Assembly (NCBI GenBank): GCA_017509375.1
Contig: JAFWPT010000149.1
Location: forward strand, 1-11,429
DNA length: 11,429 nucleotides
Direction of reading: 5' to 3'
Source of the DNA: Bacteroidales bacterium
GTDB taxonomy: Bacteria; Bacteroidota; Bacteroidia; Bacteroidales; UBA932
Positions within the stretch are counted from its first letter, which is position 1; every line of letters starts with the position of its first letter. A program made the translations under genes and the position numbers. Below, in pieces: positions 7,922-11,429 of the stretch. The notes below the pieces were generated by a model. The model searched no databases and was not told where the DNA came from. It was given only the letters and a program-made list of their open reading frames with translations.

Positions 7922-10225
7922 TACCTGACGACGGTTAGCAGATACTTGACCTTTATTCTCGCAATCAGTGATAACAGAACTACGCATCACGTGTCCCGCT
8001 ATGCCGGCAATATGTATGGTTGAACCGACCGGATCTGCTGAATTGTTATATTCTACTTCGCCTTCATTGGTACAGGAATCTATCGCAAGATTCTGGTATG
8101 AGTAAGCTGCAATTCCTGCAATTCTTGTAGTAGTGCTACCATTATTTGTATTTGTTTCTATCTTCCCGTGGTTAGTACAAGAAGTTACTGAACTGCCTTC
8201 TGTTACAGCTGCGTACGCAATGATACCGGCAACTGAAACATCTGTATTTGCACCTTTCGTTTTAGCGCTCACTCTTCTTGTAATATCTCCATAGTTTTTA
8301 CATTCAACAATCTGCAAAATACCGCTGGTCATATTAATATTACCGGCTATGCCTGCGATATTTGCTACATTGATATGGCTGGAACTCAGAGGTGCATAGT
8401 TTTTACAGCCGTTTATAGTCAACGTCCCAGTATTATCTGCAGGAGCGTTACCGACTATTCCACCAATAAAAGCCTGATTTGTAGTGGTGCCGGGGTGGAA
8501 GGTAATGGTTCCCTCTTCGTGATTAATACAACCAGTAATGGTTCCATCCGTATAGGCCCTTCCTACAATACCGCCGGCCTTAAGTTCTCCGTCCAGAGCT
8601 GAATCGATGCTGCCATAATTCTCGCACTCGTTAACAATAGAAGATACGGCGTCGCCTAAAATACCGCCTACACACATTGCACGCGTTCCGCTTGTGGTAA
8701 AATTGATATTCCCTCTATTAACACAACGATATAAAGTGCAACCTGCTCCGTCAGAAGAAAGGATACCGGCAGCATATGTGGTAGATGCGTTAGCAACCGT
8801 GATGTTTCCGAAATTTGAGCTGTTTGAACAAACAAATGGCGCATCTGCCCTTCCAACCAGGCCTCCGGCCACCCCAGCTGCAACAGGATTCGTAGCCAGG
8901 ATGGATATTTCTCCGTGATTCTCGCAATTGTCAACGGTAACGCCAGTCGCTGCAGTTGCTACAATACCAACAAGACCGCCCACACGGGTTTTACTGGTAG
9001 AAGTGGCAGCAACGGTAACGGGTATGTAGCTCATAACACCGCTCATACTGGCAGCTGCGTTCAGACGGGTCACAATGCCGACATAGCGCCAGGAGGTTCC
9101 GTCATCGGGATTGTTCTGGACGATTGTACTGATTCCATCATAGCTGGTTCCGTCGGAAGAACCGAAGATTACATCCTTCATCGTACCGGTAAGGGTATTG
9201 ATGAAGCAGGCATTGGAAGAACTCTCGATGCTCAAGTTGTAAATCTTGTGGCCTTTTCCATCGAAAACCCCGGCGAAATCATCGGGCGTCCATGTCTTGC
9301 CATCCATATCGAGGTCGGCACATATGTTTACCGGGTAGGCGAAAGAGCCTGACCATTTGGTAGCACAGTTTACGAGTTGATCCGGAGTGAAGATGTTGTA
9401 CTCCCAACTGGAAATTGCACTGTCCTTGATATAGATGCGGGCCTTGCCGCGCTCAAACGACACTGCGGATGCAGTGGTGCGGGTGCCTGTGAGACCGTCG
9501 CTTTCACCAGTGAATCCCACGGAGAGCACTGTATTGGCAGGGAGAACGGGGATATAGTAGTCACCGGAAGCGAAGGTTCCGTCCTCGCAAGTCAATGTTA
9601 CCTCATCTTCCAGGGAGACGGAGGAACTGACAGTTGCATCTGCACTACACACCACGGTTCCGGCAAATCCGGTTCCGCCGAGTTTAATACTTGAGATGCC
9701 TGTTTCTGTGACGTTTACCTTTACAAGTGCGCACACCTGATGGAAGGTAAGCAATCCGTCGGCATCGCTGCCGGCCACGGCAACCAGTGCACTTCTGTCG
9801 ATGCTCTTGCCTGAAGGCACGGACTGGGCGGAAGGCACGGTAATGCTGATAGCGGATGCATTTTTGTCGGTTACCGCATCGTAAGGATAAACGGCTTTGA
9901 AATCAGTCATCGCAAAACCAGCATCCGGAACAATCTCACCGGTGAAAACTGCGGAACTGCCATTGACGGATGCAGCGGTAAAGCGCTCCCACTCTGTTCC
10001 GTCCCATACGGCGATAACATCATCGGTATCCCATTTTACGTTGGGGGTAGCGTCTTCGTCGATGTAAGCTTTGGTCGCAACCCCTGCTTCGAAAGTGACA
10101 CGAACCTTTTCTACAGCAGTGTTGTTACCATTGTCTATTACGTCTGGCTCTATCTCCTTCTGACTACAGGAGAACAGTACCATCACTGAAAGAGTTGCCA
10201 AAACGGCATTGTAAACCTTTTTCAT
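7226..10225 (-). CDS. Large GLUG-repeat surface lipoprotein with fimbrillin-like N-terminus
   Basis: A 999-aa lipoprotein. Residues 1-20 are the signal with lipobox LFSC. The mature N-terminus CSQKEIEPD is acidic right after the Cys, like the surface-export signals described for Bacteroidota lipoproteins, so exposure on the outer face is likely. Residues about 40-268 are fimbrillin-like (TKAYIDE, VKWDTDDVIAVWDG, AVFTGEI, VPSAQSVPSG). Residues about 278-410 are the FDGKGHKIYNL module. Residues about 411-970 are some 16 GLUG-type repeats of 30-43 aa, inferred to stack as a beta-solenoid. It ends with the cap AGAVAGVN, ICDAVKVNG and the tail YVAHSDSE, with no enzyme domain. Function unknown; adhesion or ligand display is inference. 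It has the strongest ribosome binding site in the window. Its stop is 5 nt before the GLUG-GDPD start, and the preceding small ORF ends 14 nt upstream. Confidence 0.88.
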   Translation of the reverse strand: MKKVYNAVLATLSVMVLFSCSQKEIEPDVIDNGNNTAVEKVRVTFEAGVATKAYIDEDATPNVKWDTDDVIAVWDGTEWERFTAASVNGSSAVFTGEIVPDAGFAMTDFKAVYPYDAVTDKNASAISITVPSAQSVPSGKSIDRSALVAVAGSDADGLLTFHQVCALVKVNVTETGISSIKLGGTGFAGTVVCSADATVSSSVSLEDEVTLTCEDGTFASGDYYIPVLPANTVLSVGFTGESDGLTGTRTTASAVSFERGKARIYIKDSAISSWEYNIFTPDQLVNCATKWSGSFAYPVNICADLDMDGKTWTPDDFAGVFDGKGHKIYNLSIESSSNACFINTLTGTMKDVIFGSSDGTSYDGISTIVQNNPDDGTSWRYVGIVTRLNAAASMSGVMSYIPVTVAATSTSKTRVGGLVGIVATAATGVTVDNCENHGEISILATNPVAAGVAGGLVGRADAPFVCSNSSNFGNITVANASTTYAAGILSSDGAGCTLYRCVNRGNINFTTSGTRAMCVGGILGDAVSSIVNECENYGSIDSALDGELKAGGIVGRAYTDGTITGCINHEEGTITFHPGTTTNQAFIGGIVGNAPADNTGTLTINGCKNYAPLSSSHINVANIAGIAGNINMTSGILQIVECKNYGDITRRVSAKTKGANTDVSVAGIIAYAAVTEGSSVTSCTNHGKIETNTNNGSTTTRIAGIAAYSYQNLAIDSCTNEGEVEYNNSADPVGSTIHIAGIAGHVMRSSVITDCENKGQVSANRRQVNRIGGIVGTLNNSSLSGCTNSGAVSLEVSAELTNWQSVGGIVGFAEGSSNTSKDLVNNENTGDISMIVNTDNARCCVGGIVGMPYTAFNVSGNVNKGTVSGINTHASKPYCYVGGIVGQDNSAGNVSTIADNKSYGEVTNNTGNASYSAAGGLLGNAGKATNITGSVFCSVTGTNAGAVAGVNTTAITATICDAVKVNGVTKVSAADEATWLCPSNTGTIAPTYVAHSDSE

Positions 10226-10232
10226 AATACTT

Positions 10233-10238
10233 CCTCCT
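10233..10238 (-). promoter_or_regulatory. Strong Shine-Dalgarno sequence (AGGAGG) for the 999-aa lipoprotein
   Basis: AGGAGG on the minus strand ends 7 nt before the ATG at 10225, and it starts immediately after the TAA of the 52-codon ORF (10242-10240). None of the other starts in the window (7220, 3717, 2350, 1320, 10398) has a comparable motif. It fixes the start of the lipoprotein gene, which also gives the correct lipoprotein signal. Confidence 0.7.
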
Positions 10239-10239
10239 T

Positions 10240-10398
10240 TTATTCATCCCAGAAATTATCCTCCCAGGCGGCATCGAATCCTTCAAATCTAGTTCTCATA
10301 CTGTCAATCAGTATGGCCCCTTTTACTTTTAAGGCCAGCACCCTCACCTTAGGGGACTCGTAGCGAGGGGTAATTGTGCCTGTTTCGCTTATCAGCAT
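10240..10398 (-). CDS. Small 52-aa protein between two GLUG lipoprotein genes
   Basis: The frame starts at ATG 10398, 19 nt after the TAA of the upstream GLUG gene, and ends at TAA 10240-10242, right before the Shine-Dalgarno of the next gene. The product begins MLISETGTITPRYESPKVRV, continues through a hydrophobic stretch (VLALKVKGAILIDS, residues 20-33), and ends in an acidic aromatic tail WEDNFWDE. It has no signal peptide or lipobox. The layout resembles the short, poorly described Bacteroidales proteins with a YxxPxVxVL-type opening, a hydrophobic centre and a D/E/W-rich end, often found next to surface-protein genes; this resemblance is from memory and is not a search result. It fills almost all of the 192-nt gap between the two lipoprotein genes, with tight spacing on both sides, which favours a real co-transcribed gene. 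Function is not known. Confidence 0.65.
   Translation of the reverse strand: MLISETGTITPRYESPKVRVLALKVKGAILIDSMRTRFEGFDAAWEDNFWDE
10297..10315 (-). repeat. Perfect 7-bp inverted repeat inside the small ORF
   Basis: CATACTG (10315-10309 on the minus strand) and CAGTATG (10303-10297) are perfect inverted copies around a 5-nt loop ATTGA. It lies in codons 28-34 of the small ORF. Five bases downstream is TAGATTTG (10291-10284), which matches the TAnnTTTG -7 consensus but has no TTTG at the proper upstream distance. It could be a weak RNA hairpin, an operator or chance. Confidence 0.3.
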
Positions 10399-10417
10399 AA
10401 TGTATGTTTGTTAAAAA

Positions 10418-11104
10418 TTATTCACTCGCAGAATGAGCAACATAAGTCGGAGTAATGGTACCTGTATTCGACGGGCAGAGCCATGCGGCCTCATCAGCCG
10501 CGGCACTCTTCGCCACACCGTTCACCTTCACGGCATCGCAGATAGTGGCAGAGATAGCCTTGGAGTTGATACCGGCCACGGCGCCTGCGTTAGTTCCGGA
10601 CACAGTGCAGAATACGCTTCCGGACATACCGGACACATCGCAGTTGCCGATAAGGCCGCCCGCTGCTGAATAGCCGGCATTGCCTGTCTCGTTCTTGACC
10701 TCTCCGTAACTCTTGTTCCCGCTTATTACAGAAAGATTCGCAGCTGATTTATCCTGGCCGATGATTCCTCCCACATAACAATACGGTGCACTGGAGTTGG
10801 CATTGCTGCCGCTCACGGAACCACGGTTTTCATTATCCGAAACATTGAAAGCGGAAAGAGGAATTCCCACTATACCTCCCACACAGCAACGGGCATTACT
10901 GGAATCGATCGACATCGAAACGGCTCCTTTGTTCACGTTTCCGCTAATGTCTTTTGCATCATCGACGCTACCTTCGGCAAAACCGACGATTCCTCCCACG
11001 GCCTGCGCGGAATTAGCGCTATTTGACAGCGTCACAGCACCCTCGTTCGTACATCCAGTGACGGGACTGTTGTTCAGGTTACCGACAATGCCGCCCAAAC
11101 GGTT
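10418..11104 (-). repeat. Copy 2 of the tandem paralogous segment
   Basis: Partner of 7226-7921, starting at NRLGGIVG and ending at the TAA of the window-edge GLUG gene. It is three codons shorter than copy 1 (228 against 231). The protein end is the same (AHSASE against AHSDSE), although the stop codons differ (TAA here, TAG there). Confidence 0.75.
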
Positions 11105-11429
11105 TTGCTGGGAACGGTTGGAGAACACGGCTCCGCTGTTGTAGCAGTTGCTAATCTCTTCGGTCGCATACACGTGACCCAAGACTCCGCCGATAATACC
11201 GAATGAACCACCGGTTGCGATATTGTCATAAGTAACGGAAGCTTCGTTGCGGCAGCCGGAGACAAGTTTGGCAGTTTTGATATAAGCGATTATGCCTCCC
11301 AACTTCGGGTAAGCGGACCCGCCGCTTGCATTTGACCACACTGCGGCACCGGCGTGGTTTACACATCCGGTAACCTCGGCGTTGACGCCATCAACCTTTC
11401 CGATAATGCCGCCTACACTGTAATACGTA
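10418..11429 (-). CDS. GLUG-repeat surface protein, 5' end outside the window
   Basis: An open frame enters from the window edge (11429) and ends at TAA 10418-10420, giving 336 visible residues and no start. I see no reason to begin it at an internal valine codon near 11341: the sequence before it continues the repeat pattern (YYSVGGIIGKVDGV, then TGCVNHAG). About nine GLUG-type repeats are visible, with GG-hydrophobic-x-G turns and xxCxNxG motifs (SGCRNEA, SNCYNSG, TGCTNEG). They are followed by Cys-less cap repeats and the conserved end AGAVAGIN, ICDAVKVNG and YVAHSASE. Its last 228 residues are closely related to the last 231 of the 999-aa lipoprotein: by eye about 53 of the final 65 residues are identical. 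It is therefore a tandem paralog, and its missing N-terminus is probably also a lipoprotein signal plus fimbrillin-like region. It has no GDPD domain. The 52-aa ORF follows 19 nt downstream. Confidence 0.85.
   Translation of the reverse strand, partial: TYYSVGGIIGKVDGVNAEVTGCVNHAGAAVWSNASGGSAYPKLGGIIAYIKTAKLVSGCRNEASVTYDNIATGGSFGIIGGVLGHVYATEEISNCYNSGAVFSNRSQQNRLGGIVGNLNNSPVTGCTNEGAVTLSNSANSAQAVGGIVGFAEGSVDDAKDISGNVNKGAVSMSIDSSNARCCVGGIVGIPLSAFNVSDNENRGSVSGSNANSSAPYCYVGGIIGQDKSAANLSVISGNKSYGEVKNETGNAGYSAAGGLIGNCDVSGMSGSVFCTVSGTNAGAVAGINSKAISATICDAVKVNGVAKSAAADEAAWLCPSNTGTITPTYVAHSASE

Noticed and set aside
7226..11429. CRISPR array or short tandem DNA repeat suggested by the repeated GG-x-x-G codon patterns
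   Set aside because: The periodicity is at protein level (30-43 aa repeats with diverged DNA), inside open frames, with no identical short repeats and unique spacers.

Overview
The window is a stretch of a Bacteroidales (phylum Bacteroidota) genome in which every supported gene lies on the minus strand. The assignment rests on fimbrillin-like lipoproteins carrying GLUG repeats, a good match to the Bacteroides-type promoter (TTTG, 21 nt, TAnnTTTG), and start sites that mostly lack a Shine-Dalgarno sequence. The family or genus cannot be settled from this window. Reading in the direction of transcription goes from high to low coordinates.

Region A (11429 to about 3780) is a tandem surface-lipoprotein cluster. 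It starts with the 3' part of a GLUG-repeat gene cut by the window edge (10418-11429). A 52-residue ORF follows (10240-10398) that appears real but was easy to miss. Next is a complete 999-aa lipoprotein (7226-10225) with a fimbrillin-like N-terminal region and about 16 GLUG-type repeats. Five bases further on begins a related gene (7220 down to 3780). It has the same lipoprotein, fimbrillin-like and GLUG layout, and ends in a glycerophosphodiester phosphodiesterase (GDPD) domain. That last gene is interrupted by two in-frame stop codons (TAG at 5307-5309 and TAA at 5196-5198) inside two adjacent GLUG repeats, yet the frame stays open and the GDPD motifs remain intact on the far side. The short spacings suggest one transcript; its promoter is not in the window.

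Region B (about 3793 to 10) is a housekeeping cluster: a phosphomannomutase/phosphoglucomutase, a LysM/M23 cell-wall peptidase and miaB. Their junctions are a 1-nt overlap and a 1-nt gap, so they are almost certainly an operon. A clear promoter sits just upstream of the mutase, and a probable intrinsic terminator for region A overlaps that promoter's upstream box.

The most interesting content is region A: a probable enzyme-on-a-stalk surface lipoprotein, its enzyme-less tandem relatives that end at the position where the enzyme domain would begin, the double nonsense interruption, and the small ORF followed by the only strong AGGAGG ribosome binding site in the window. No RNA genes, insertion sequences or CRISPR arrays were seen. 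The only non-coding stretches are short (62 nt at 3718-3779; 19 and 14 nt around the small ORF).
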